Shown here piece after piece: positions 47,501 through 55,364 of a DNA stretch of 64,000 nucleotides. The notes beneath the pieces are model-generated. The model was given only the letters and a program-made list of their open reading frames with translations, was not told the DNA's origin and searched no databases. The stretch comes from Bacillota bacterium. Lineage in GTDB: Bacteria > Bacillota > Limnochordia > Darwinibacteriales > DTU012. Within the stretch, counting starts at the first letter, position 1; each line of letters opens with the position of its first letter. A program made the position numbers and the translations under genes. The stretch lies in assembly GCA_012520795.1 (NCBI GenBank), contig JAAYNP010000027.1, positions 1 to 64,000 of the forward strand, given 5' to 3'.

Positions 47501-47980
47501 GTAATCATTGCCAGGCAAGGCCCGGAAGGCGATCAAGTGTGGATAACAGACTATCATTCATTGATCAACAGGCCCACGGATCACAATCTGCTGCTTGCCG
47601 GCGGGGACATAGTCTTTGTGCCGGAGCTGAGCCGCCAGGTTGTGGTGCTGGGTGAAGTAGCCAGGCCAGGTGTTTATCAGATTCACGAAGGCGCCCGGCT
47701 GCTTGATGCTATTGCCATGGCCGACGGCCCTACTGAAAGGGCAGAGCTTGGGGCAGTTGGAATCTACCGCGGCGGCGATCTGCAGGATCCTGAAAAAATC
47801 ACCATGGGGAAGGATCGGGTCCTGTTTGAGGGTGATGCCGGCGAAAACCCGGAAATCCGCGGTGGAGACGTAATCTATGTTCCAGAAACGAAGAAACCGG
47901 ATTGGAACAAAATCCTGGGCATCATGACCGGAATACGCACGTTCCAGGAAATCCTCAGGTGGTTCTTGCCAGGTAACTAG
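44528..47980 (+). CDS. Polysaccharide export protein (Wza/PES family) with 12 SLBB repeats
   Basis: PES domain YRLGVGDVLEITVWGHPELKTTVQVRPDGYITFPLVGDQLADGKT followed by ~84-aa repeats [V.GEV..PG.Y....LLD.IA.AGG ... GGDI.(F/Y)VPE]. Confidence 0.9.
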   Translation: MNCSRTAKKKVLKLVLSFSLLIFCISAVFDAAAGDSYRLGVGDVLEITVWGHPELKTTVQVRPDGYITFPLVGDQLADGKTARQLAEEIQQSLSAYVVAPSVTIIVTGFRTIRVQVLGEVRNPGYYKVSAEDRLLDAIGLAGGPTQDANLAEVTLTRMAGEQAELFRLEVTSYIAEGDMRHNPLLSDGDVIFVPQTGSALVLGAVARPGSYRISQDMDILDLLAAGGGALAASDLAHAVLTRKIGDSSTELIVDLNTVMQSGKGKILVQADDVLFIPEKQAAILFGEVKAPGSYSIEPDMTLAELISAAGGLTELSDPAQVRVVRETDGVPQSFTVDLSATLTGKSGENPKVAGGDIVFVPEALNTVLVLGEVRQPGAFALKEQMGILDLIALAGSTTANAALDRVTLTRQSGDEVVVQEINLAQLQGTGTGRHIEILPGDVVFIPEGAPQALALGRVAKPGSYRVSENMHLLDLLAAAGGPLESAGDRILLTRNDQTTEVNLGALIRLGIGNRKIMPGDVVYVTEGRHQILVLGEVRSPGYHRLEFGDRVLDGIAKAGGLLESAAASSVSVTRQTQEKAEVFAVDLELLEKNRFLDSNFLLEGGDVIIVPEAKRNVMVLGEVSKPGSYILGKEQRMLDVIAQAGGMTGSAAGDAVQITRVDQDNNIHTTVYDLDAVIKGSSGDNPLVQPGDIVYIPERKTSVLVFGEVVSPGYYSVSATTTLLDIIGQAGGLTALADAKLASLTRIVDQQTVIETLNLDQIMRTGEGDIRLSGGETILVPELNLDVSIVGEVRSPGRYRIREGESLLEVLAKAGGLTEDADTWLTVMRTVDNQQQVLTINYRDLVANSPESNPAMSGGDIIYVPTMNRRILVFGAVTRPGAYLVDQFTTLLDVIALAGGPADNARLDEVMVAAGKSADLIQYVNLNAVINQEQLNPVLRGGEVIHIPESRQILVMGEVARPGAFSLPVGGRVLDLLALAGGLRTSYADQEVIIARQGPEGDQVWITDYHSLINRPTDHNLLLAGGDIVFVPELSRQVVVLGEVARPGVYQIHEGARLLDAIAMADGPTERAELGAVGIYRGGDLQDPEKITMGKDRVLFEGDAGENPEIRGGDVIYVPETKKPDWNKILGIMTGIRTFQEILRWFLPGN
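44858..47899 (+). repeat. Region encoding 12 tandem SLBB repeats of about 84 aa
   Basis: Counted by eye from recurring GEV..PG.Y and GGD(I/V).(F/Y)VPE motifs. Confidence 0.85.
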
Positions 47981-47994
47981 GGAGGTGGGCAGCA

Positions 47995-49443
47995 GTGAAC
48001 ATGGAAGAGATGGATCTGCTTGAACTGTGGCAGATACTGACGAAGCGCAAGTATCAAATCATTCTGTTCCTGGTTCTGGCGGTAGCCGCAGCTTGGATCG
48101 TAAGCATCTACACAGATCCGGTTTTTCAGGCAACAGCGACCTTGATGTTCAAAAGTGAGCGTTCAAGTACGTTGGCCGCATTGGATCCATTGGGGTCCCT
48201 AACCGGATCCGCCGTTAATATGATGCTGCAGAACTACATTTATATGCTGAAGAGCCGGTCCATATTGGCCAAATCCTTGGATGCCATGGGCTGGGATGAG
48301 ATTACCAATGAAGACATCAGGGCGATAGAACTGGCACTTACGGTTCAGCAGGTCTCCGGTACTGAGATCCTGGAGATCCGGTTTCAATCAGAAGATAGAG
48401 AGTTTGCCACGGAGTTTGTCAATACCCTCAGCGAAGTGTTTGTTGATTCGATCCGGGATGAAAACAGATCGGATTTGCGGACTGCCGGCGAGTACCTCCT
48501 GGAACAGATTGAGATTGCAGCCGCCCAATTGCGGGAAGCGGAAGAGGATTTAAGGGTTTTCCGGGAAACGGAACGAGTGATTCAGCCCATGCAGGATTCC
48601 TCAATCATGGTGCAGCAGTACATGCAGTGGGACAATCAACTGATGCAGACGACGATCGCCAAAATCGAGGTTGAACAGCGGCTGAAGCAGATTGAAGACA
48701 AACTGGCCGCCCAGGATGAAATCATCATTGCTTCAACCACGATTCAAAACAATCCTTTGGTTCAGGCTTACCAGCAGCGCCTGGCTGACCTGGAGATCTC
48801 TCTATCTGGTGCACTCCAGCTGTATACAGATCGCCATCCTGAAGTATTGGCTTTGCAGGCGGAAATAGAAGAAACCAAGGCCAAGCTGGCGAACGAAGTG
48901 GAACGGGTGACGTCTACAGAGACGATGTCAGTGAACCCAGTCCATCGTGAGCTCTTTAACCAGATGATTGCCGCCCAGGTTGAACTGGTTGCCCTCAATG
49001 CAAGAGAGCAGGCCGTCTATCAGCTGCGAGATCAGCTGGAACAAGAATATGCACATATCCCCCAGAGAGAGCTGGAGCTGATGCGCTTGATGCGCACTGT
49101 TTCTGTCCATGAAGACATTTACGTGATGCTCATGACACGGTATGAGGAAATCCGGATCAATGAACAAATGCACTCCGGCAATCTTCAGGTTGTGGACTAT
49201 GCCACCATTCCCGAGAAGCCGATCAAACCCAGGACAATGCTGAACATGGCCATTGGTGGTGTCCTTGGGATGTTTCTCGGCATAGGCTTGGCGTTTCTTT
49301 TGGAGTTCCTGGACAATACGATCAAGACCAAGGAAGATGTGGAGAAAGTATTGGCACTTCCTGTTATTGGCCAGATTCCTGGGCTTGACAACAATTACCG
49401 GGCCTCGCGGCGCTCCCGGTTTAGACACAGTGTAAGGATGTGA
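47995..49443 (+). CDS. Wzz/GumC-type polysaccharide chain-length determinant protein
   Basis: EEMDLLELWQILTKRKYQIILFLVLAVAAAWIVSIYTDPVFQATATLMF; coiled-coil; C-terminal IPEKPIKPRTMLNMAIGGVLGMFLGIGLAFLLEFLDNTIKTKEDVEKVLALPVIGQIP. Confidence 0.92.
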   Translation: MNMEEMDLLELWQILTKRKYQIILFLVLAVAAAWIVSIYTDPVFQATATLMFKSERSSTLAALDPLGSLTGSAVNMMLQNYIYMLKSRSILAKSLDAMGWDEITNEDIRAIELALTVQQVSGTEILEIRFQSEDREFATEFVNTLSEVFVDSIRDENRSDLRTAGEYLLEQIEIAAAQLREAEEDLRVFRETERVIQPMQDSSIMVQQYMQWDNQLMQTTIAKIEVEQRLKQIEDKLAAQDEIIIASTTIQNNPLVQAYQQRLADLEISLSGALQLYTDRHPEVLALQAEIEETKAKLANEVERVTSTETMSVNPVHRELFNQMIAAQVELVALNAREQAVYQLRDQLEQEYAHIPQRELELMRLMRTVSVHEDIYVMLMTRYEEIRINEQMHSGNLQVVDYATIPEKPIKPRTMLNMAIGGVLGMFLGIGLAFLLEFLDNTIKTKEDVEKVLALPVIGQIPGLDNNYRASRRSRFRHSVRM

Positions 49444-50144
49444 TTTCGGTGCCGAGACATTATACAGGGCGATTGATTGTGCTAGATGATCCTAAAGCTG
49501 TTGGTTCAGAAGCTTTTCGCACACTCCGGACCAATCTGCAATTCGCATCTCTGAATGAGGAGCTAGTAACCATATCATTTACAAGTACCGGGCCGAACGA
49601 GGGTAAATCGGTAATCAGCTCCAACCTTGCGGTGTCCATTGCCCAAACCGGCACAAAAGTTATTCTGATGGACTGCGATCTGCGCAAGCCTGCCGTGCAC
49701 AGAATTTTCGGGCTCCGAAACACCGTTGGCCTGACTACTGTCCTGACCGGCGAGGCCTCCCTTGAATCAGCACTGCAGGATACGCGGTGTAAAAACCTGC
49801 AAGTGCTTACCGCGGGGCCGATACCACCAAACCCGGCAGAACTGCTGCAGTCCAAGGCAATGGAGAAAACAATTTCTGAGATCAGACACTTCGCTGACAA
49901 AGTTCTGATCGATGCTCCACCGGTGCTGCCGGTAGCCGATGCCATGATTTTGGCCTCCTATGTAGATGGCATCGTGTTTGTTGTCGGGGCGCAGTTGGCC
50001 CCCAAAGACATGGCCCGCAGGGCCAAAGAGCAGTTGGAAAGCACCAACACCAGGATTTTAGGCGTTGTACTGAACAAGGTCAAGTATGATCGAGGAAGCG
50101 AGCACTACTATTATTACTACAGACCGAGTGAACAAGATGGATAG
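49440..50144 (+). CDS. CpsD/CapB-type bacterial tyrosine kinase
   Basis: EAFRTLRTNLQFA, FTSTGPNEGKSVISSNLAVSIAQTG, VILMDCDLRKPAVH; C-terminal tyrosine cluster EHYYYYYRP. Confidence 0.93.
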   Translation: MISVPRHYTGRLIVLDDPKAVGSEAFRTLRTNLQFASLNEELVTISFTSTGPNEGKSVISSNLAVSIAQTGTKVILMDCDLRKPAVHRIFGLRNTVGLTTVLTGEASLESALQDTRCKNLQVLTAGPIPPNPAELLQSKAMEKTISEIRHFADKVLIDAPPVLPVADAMILASYVDGIVFVVGAQLAPKDMARRAKEQLESTNTRILGVVLNKVKYDRGSEHYYYYYRPSEQDG

Positions 50145-50922
50145 AATGGTCGATCTTCACACCCATATTCTACCGGGTGTAGATGATGGTGCCAGAGACA
50201 CAGCTGAGACTCTGGAGATGGCCAGGCAAGCTGCAGGCCGCCAGATCCGGGTTGTGGCTGCCACCCCCCATTTTCTTGGCATGGAATGGGATCAGATCAA
50301 GGCCGAAACAGAGAAATTGAGGAAGCTTCTGGCGGATCATCAGATCGATCTTATGGTGACTGCCGGCGCTGAGTTGTTAATCGATCCTGCCTTGATTGAT
50401 CTGGCGAAAGAAGAGATACCCACATATAATGATGCCGGCAGATACTGCCTGATTGAGTTTCCCATGCTGGAACTGCCTCCATATGCTGAGCAAGTGTTTT
50501 TTTCGCTGCAGGTCAAAGGCATTACACCGATCATCGCCCACCCAGAGCGGAACCGGGAGGTCATTGCTGATCCAAATCTTGCTGCTCACTGGATTGAATC
50601 GGGATGTTTGATTCAGATCAATGCTAACAGCCTTCTGGGAAGCTTTGGTCCACAAGTGCAGCGGGTTTCAGAGATCATGCTCAAGCATCACATGGCCCAC
50701 TTTATTGCCAGTGATGCCCATTCAGCCGGCCGCCGCGGTTTCCACCTCGGCTGCAGTGTGGAAAAAGCCCAGCGGCTGATTGCGCCGGAAATCGCGGCCA
50801 AACTGGTTTCCACCAATCCTGCACGGGTGATCGCCGGTGAACCGGTCGAAGTGCCGGAGGTAATCCGGTACCGCCAGCAGCGGCGGTTTTGGAATTTCGG
50901 CAAGCAGAGGAGGGATGATTAG
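50137..50922 (+). CDS. CpsB/CapC-type PHP tyrosine-protein phosphatase
   Basis: MVDLHTHILPGVDDGARDTAETLEMARQA, ATPHFLG, PIIAHPERN, FIASDAHSAGRRGF; start may be ATG 50146. Confidence 0.92.
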   Translation: MDRMVDLHTHILPGVDDGARDTAETLEMARQAAGRQIRVVAATPHFLGMEWDQIKAETEKLRKLLADHQIDLMVTAGAELLIDPALIDLAKEEIPTYNDAGRYCLIEFPMLELPPYAEQVFFSLQVKGITPIIAHPERNREVIADPNLAAHWIESGCLIQINANSLLGSFGPQVQRVSEIMLKHHMAHFIASDAHSAGRRGFHLGCSVEKAQRLIAPEIAAKLVSTNPARVIAGEPVEVPEVIRYRQQRRFWNFGKQRRDD

Positions 50923-51818
50923 TGATGTTGGTACAAGTGCCTGTTGATCAGATTGAGATCGTGTCTGACCATTTGCGTTCAGGTTTGGATCAGCAGAAAC
51001 TTGCGGATCTGATCAGTTCCATTGCCGAAGTTGGCCTGCTGCATCCGATCCTGGTTGTGGAAACGGAAGAGGGGTTTAGGCTGGTTGCGGGGTACCGCCG
51101 CCTTATGGCCTGCAGGGAATTGGGATTCGAGACAATTGCTGCCTTGGTTTTGAGCAAAGATGCTCAACTGCGGCAAATCCAAATCATTGAAAATATCCAG
51201 CGGGAAGATTTTAACCCTATCGACAGGGCTGCAGCTATACAGCTGTTCATACAGGAGAACAGACTTCCTGTACTGCAGGCCAGCAAGCAGTTGGGGATAC
51301 CCCGGACAACCATCAACGACTGGCTGGCAGTACTGGACTTGCCTCCGCGCTACCAGAATGCCGTCTTAAACAATTACTACGGCGGCAGCTCGTCATTGAC
51401 ATTGTCCCATGTTGGTTTGGCTAAGCGCTTTGCCAAGAAAATGGAAAACGAGAAGATGCTGGATGTGGTTTTGGATGCCGTATTGTATTACAATCTCAGC
51501 CGTTCCGAAACCCGCAAAGTCTTGAAATTGGTGGCAGACGCCAGAAATCTGAGCATAGATCAGGCTGTGCGCAAAGTGCGGCTAATTCCCCAGGCGCGGG
51601 AACAAAAAGAAGAAATCCCGGCATGGAGTGTGGAGCAGCTGATGGCATCTCTTACAAGATCCGGTGACTATCTGGTTAAGGCTGATATCGAGAGCTTTAC
51701 CATATTAAACGAGAAGCAAAGGCAGGAAGTAATCAGGAGGGCAAGGGCGCTTAAACAGCTCTTGGATGATATGATTGAGAAAATGAGCGAGCAATTGCCG
51801 TCCACCAGATCCGAATAA
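50922..51818 (+). CDS. ParB/Spo0J-like protein with ParB N-domain and HTH
   Basis: LVAGYRRLMACRELGFETIAALVL, ENIQREDFNPIDRAAAIQLFI, ASKQLGIPRTTINDWLAVLDLP. Confidence 0.88.
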   Translation: MMLVQVPVDQIEIVSDHLRSGLDQQKLADLISSIAEVGLLHPILVVETEEGFRLVAGYRRLMACRELGFETIAALVLSKDAQLRQIQIIENIQREDFNPIDRAAAIQLFIQENRLPVLQASKQLGIPRTTINDWLAVLDLPPRYQNAVLNNYYGGSSSLTLSHVGLAKRFAKKMENEKMLDVVLDAVLYYNLSRSETRKVLKLVADARNLSIDQAVRKVRLIPQAREQKEEIPAWSVEQLMASLTRSGDYLVKADIESFTILNEKQRQEVIRRARALKQLLDDMIEKMSEQLPSTRSE

Positions 51819-51915
51819 CTGCATCGAACGGCGGCGCCTAAAGATGCCCAGGCGCATAGAAACCGGCCCACAGCATATACTAGCTTTACACACTTGACGG
51901 AGGTGCTGTGGGTCT

Positions 51916-52074
51916 ATGACAATCTGTACCTATGCCAGGGCTAAGGTGGATGCCGCTGGTGCTGTTGAATATTTTTGTGAAAAACTGGCCTGGCGGATGG
52001 GCCTCGACGGCCTTGAACACTGCAGGCAGTGTACATATTATACCACCGAAAAAAAACGAGCCGGCTCCAAGTGA
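51916..52074 (+). CDS. Small Cys-containing protein (52 aa)
   Basis: MTICTYARAKVDAAGAVEYFCEKLAWRMGLDGLEHCRQCTYYTTEKKRAGSK; SD ggaggtg about 10 nt upstream; below the track length cutoff. Confidence 0.45.
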   Translation: MTICTYARAKVDAAGAVEYFCEKLAWRMGLDGLEHCRQCTYYTTEKKRAGSK

Positions 52075-52101
52075 GCGGCTGCCCGGGAATGGGGAACGTA
52101 C

Positions 52102-52539
52102 TTGGCTATTCGGCGATGGATAATAGTATTGGTCTATGCGCTGATGATCTTTGTCTTTGCCCAAAGCGCTGCATCAGGAGCAACCCCCATGATTGCAAAA
52201 CTGCGGGAATGGTTTCCTTCCTTCAGCTACGATCAGGCGGCGGCTGTTGTATTGTATTTGCGCAGACTGATTCATCTAGGCAGCTACTTTTTGGCCCTGG
52301 TTTTGGTTTACTCAGCGGTAACCGCGACTCCGCTGTTAAACCACTTTCCCTATTCAGTTTCTGTCCTGCTGGCTCTGATCTTGGCGGCCTGTGACGAATG
52401 GTACCAAACCAGGCTGCCCCACCGCAGCGGCAGTGCTGCGGATGTGCTCCTTGACCTGATAGGGATTTTTTTGGCGGTTGGTACAATCAGGTTATTTTCC
52501 AGTATCAGAAACAAAAACGAAAAAGCTTCCAGCAACTAA
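52102..52539 (+). CDS. VanZ-like family membrane protein
   Basis: FVFAQSAASG, LRRLIHLGSYFLALVLVYSAV, DEWYQTRLPHRSGSAADVLLDLIGI; TTG start. Confidence 0.85.
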   Translation: MAIRRWIIVLVYALMIFVFAQSAASGATPMIAKLREWFPSFSYDQAAAVVLYLRRLIHLGSYFLALVLVYSAVTATPLLNHFPYSVSVLLALILAACDEWYQTRLPHRSGSAADVLLDLIGIFLAVGTIRLFSSIRNKNEKASSN

Positions 52540-52553
52540 TCCTCTGGAAGCTT
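52523..52553. terminator. Candidate bidirectional terminator overlapping two convergent gene ends
   Basis: AAGCTTCCAG-CAACTAATCCT-CTGGAAGCTT, perfect 10-bp stem; A-rich upstream, TTCTT downstream. Confidence 0.65.
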
Positions 52554-52721
52554 CTTCCCTAATAGAACGCTGCGTTCCGGCAAAGTGAGCGAAACGTCTT
52601 CCAATACCTGGATGTATGCCTGCTGTTTACCCAATTCTTTGCGGAGCATGGCGTTTTCCTTTCTTAAGGCAGCAATCTGTTTTTCCAGGCGGGCAATCTC
52701 GTCTTTTGTCAGTGAGGACAT
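52536..52721 (-). CDS. Small coiled-coil protein (61 aa)
   Basis: MSSLTKDEIARLEKQIAALRKENAMLRKELGKQQAYIQVLED; SD aggggggag on the minus strand. Confidence 0.6.
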   Translation of the reverse strand: MSSLTKDEIARLEKQIAALRKENAMLRKELGKQQAYIQVLEDVSLTLPERSVLLGKKLPED

Positions 52722-52795
52722 CCGGCTCCCCCCTAAAACTCCATCTTATGCAACGTTTCGCCGTTATCCCTGAGAATCCTGCTTTTTGTCCCGGA

Positions 52796-53989
52796 TCATG
52801 AGAATATTCTAACCGTGTTGGATACGGTGATCCGCTCAGTCTTGGCGATTGCTTCTTCCACCAGGGCCTCGATGTCATATTGGGCCTCGGCCGCCAGTAC
52901 CTGCTCAAGGTGCGGCCTGGTGGCTGGATTTTTTGGTATGAAAACGGTGCAGCAGTCCTCATAAGGGAGAATCGATGTCTCATATGTGCCGATTTTTCTT
53001 GCCAGGTCGATGATTTCCTGTTTGTCAAGGCCGATCAGCGGCCTTAAGACCGGCATCGTGGTTACGGCGTTGATTACGTACAAACTCTCCATCGTCTGGC
53101 TGGCCACCTGGCCGAGGCTGTCACCAGTAATCAAAGCCAAGGCGCCTTCCCTGTGGGCAAGCTTGGTGGCAATTCTCAGCATCATCCGGCGCATCAAGGT
53201 GATGTTGAGGTCAGGGTACCTGCTTTTTTGAAGTGCTTTTTGGATTTCGGTAAAGTAGGCAATCCACAACGGCATCTCCCCTTTGCCGGTATAGTCGGCC
53301 AGGATTTGGGCCAGGTCAATGACTTTTTGCTTGGATCGGTCACTGGTAAAGGGGTATGAATGGAAATGGAGCCCTTCCAGTGTTACACCTCGCTTGAGGG
53401 ACAAATAGCCGGCCACCGGGCTGTCGATTCCGCCGGAGAGGAGCAGTAATCCTTTGCTGCTGCTGCCGACAGGCATTCCTCCCAACCCCGGGATCGCAGT
53501 ATGATACAGATAGGCGCCTTCATTGCGAATCTCGATTGTAAGCTCGGTTTCAGGCTGGTGGACATCCACGGAAAGGCCGGGGAAGCTGCGGAGCAGATAC
53601 CCGCCAATTTCCTGGTTTACCGCCATGCTGTCCAGGGGAAAGTGCTTGTTGGGCCTGCGGGCCTTCACTTTGAATGTTGTGTTTGAGCGTTCCTCCATCA
53701 GCGTCAGGGCAGCCTGCTTGATGGCATCCATATCAAGCTCGGTCTTCAGTGCGGGCGACACGGAAACAATTCCGAATACCCGCCTAAGCGCAGCCACGAT
53801 CGCTTCCCAGCCGCTGTGGCACTCAATATAGATACGTCCATAGGCCTTGCTGATTCTTTTATAATCCAGATCCTTTAAAGCATGAGTTATGTTGCTGATT
53901 AAGATATCTTCAAATCGGGAACGGTTCCTGCCCTTGAGGCTGATTTCACCGTACCTGATCAGGATGATTTGGTACATAATGCCCTCCAA
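52796..53989 (-). CDS. thiI: tRNA 4-thiouridine synthetase ThiI
   Basis: IRYGEISLKGRNRSRFE, THUMP region, LLLLSGGIDSPVAGYLSLKRG; start may be ATG 53977 (MYQIILIRYGE). Confidence 0.93.
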   Translation of the reverse strand: MEGIMYQIILIRYGEISLKGRNRSRFEDILISNITHALKDLDYKRISKAYGRIYIECHSGWEAIVAALRRVFGIVSVSPALKTELDMDAIKQAALTLMEERSNTTFKVKARRPNKHFPLDSMAVNQEIGGYLLRSFPGLSVDVHQPETELTIEIRNEGAYLYHTAIPGLGGMPVGSSSKGLLLLSGGIDSPVAGYLSLKRGVTLEGLHFHSYPFTSDRSKQKVIDLAQILADYTGKGEMPLWIAYFTEIQKALQKSRYPDLNITLMRRMMLRIATKLAHREGALALITGDSLGQVASQTMESLYVINAVTTMPVLRPLIGLDKQEIIDLARKIGTYETSILPYEDCCTVFIPKNPATRPHLEQVLAAEAQYDIEALVEEAIAKTERITVSNTVRIFS

Positions 53990-54007
53990 TCCTCTAGTAT
54001 TGGTTAA

Positions 54008-55165
54008 TTATCCATATATATCCCGCACTTCTCGTACACTGGCTTCGATTATATCACAAGCATAGTCAATTTGTTCAGGGCTTAGCTTTGGCGACAGGCC
54101 GATGCGGACGGTGGAGCTTGCCTGATCAGGGCTGAGCCCAATCGCCTGCAGCACATGGGAGGCCTTGTTTTTCCGCGAACTGCAGGCTGCCCCCATGGAC
54201 AGATAGACTCCCTTTTGTTCGAGGAAGTGTACCAAAACCTCAGCCTTCACTCCCTCATACCTGATGCTGACGATATGGGGAGCTCCATCCGGAGGGCTGT
54301 TGCAAAAAGTGCCCGGAATCTGCATCAGTCTGGTGACCAGGCGCGATCTCAATTCGGCCAATGCAGGGGCACGATGCGGAAAACCTGTCATAGCAAGCTG
54401 GACTGCTTTGGCCAAACCGACAATCGCCGGCAGGTTTTCTGTGCCGGACCGCAAGCCCCCTTCCTGGCCGCCTCCAAAGAGAAGCGGCTGCAGATGAATC
54501 CCAGTTTTGACATACAAAAGGCCGATCCCTTTAGGACCGAAGATCTTGTGGCTGCTGATGCTGAGCAGATCGATCTGCAGTCCGGCAAGATCGATCGGCA
54601 CTGTACCAAATGCTTGACAGGCGTCAACATGAAAAACGATTTTCTGCCTCCGCTTTCGGTTGGCAGCGGCAATGATTTCGCTGATCGCGGCCAGATCCTG
54701 GATGGAGCCGATTTCATTGTTGACCAGCATAATGCTTACCAGGCTTGTATCGGGGCTGATAGCGCCTGCCAAATCAGCAGGGTCGATCTTACCGTGGCTG
54801 TTCACCGGCAGCTTTGTCGCCTGCCAGCCCAGGTTTGCCCTCAGATAGCTGATGGGGTTAAGGACTGAAGGATGTTCGATCGATGTAGTGATGATCCGCC
54901 CCGGTTTATACTGGGCCCGGGCATATCCCAAGATGGCAAGGTTATTCGATTCAGTGCCGCCGCTGGTGAAAACAATCTCGTTCGGGTTTACCTGCATCGT
55001 CTGGGCGATAAACCTGCGGCACTGGGTTAAGACTGATTCTGCTTCCACGCCCAGCCGGTGGGGTGAGGAAGGATTGCCAAAATGAAGGCTCCAGTATGGG
55101 GCCATGGCTTCTACTACCTCCGGATCTACCGGCGTGGTGGCACTGTGATCCAGATAAACTTCCAA
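54008..55165 (-). CDS. Cysteine desulfurase (NifS/IscS family)
   Basis: EVYLDHSATTPVDPEVVEAM, FTSGGTESNNLAILG, SISSHKIFGPKGIGLLYV, SMGAACSS; TTG start 55165 preferred. Confidence 0.92.
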   Translation of the reverse strand: MEVYLDHSATTPVDPEVVEAMAPYWSLHFGNPSSPHRLGVEAESVLTQCRRFIAQTMQVNPNEIVFTSGGTESNNLAILGYARAQYKPGRIITTSIEHPSVLNPISYLRANLGWQATKLPVNSHGKIDPADLAGAISPDTSLVSIMLVNNEIGSIQDLAAISEIIAAANRKRRQKIVFHVDACQAFGTVPIDLAGLQIDLLSISSHKIFGPKGIGLLYVKTGIHLQPLLFGGGQEGGLRSGTENLPAIVGLAKAVQLAMTGFPHRAPALAELRSRLVTRLMQIPGTFCNSPPDGAPHIVSIRYEGVKAEVLVHFLEQKGVYLSMGAACSSRKNKASHVLQAIGLSPDQASSTVRIGLSPKLSPEQIDYACDIIEASVREVRDIYG

Positions 55166-55317
55166 GCATATCCCCTCTTTGTTCTTGTTTATTCTAGCAT
55201 ATGTCAGTTGCGGCGTCACGGACACTTTCGGCATTTGCCAGCTTGATTCCTCTCAAACTCCGGCTGCAAACCTCAAACCTATAATGTGGATGCGGGCAGA
55301 TTTTATGCCAGGGCATG

Positions 55318-55342
55318 AAAAAAGAGCCGGCTAGAGCCAGCT
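55318..55342 (-). terminator. Terminator after tldE-like gene (minus strand)
   Basis: GAGCCGGCT/AGCCAGCTC stem with one mismatch; T-run on the minus strand. Confidence 0.65.
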
Positions 55343-55364
55343 CCTCTATTTTGGAAACCGACCA

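Noticed and set aside
44858-47899. Assembly artefact or recent DNA-level tandem duplication in the SLBB gene
   Set aside because: Repeat units are well diverged at protein level and the frame is intact over 1150 codons, so this is an old protein repeat rather than a collapse or expansion error.
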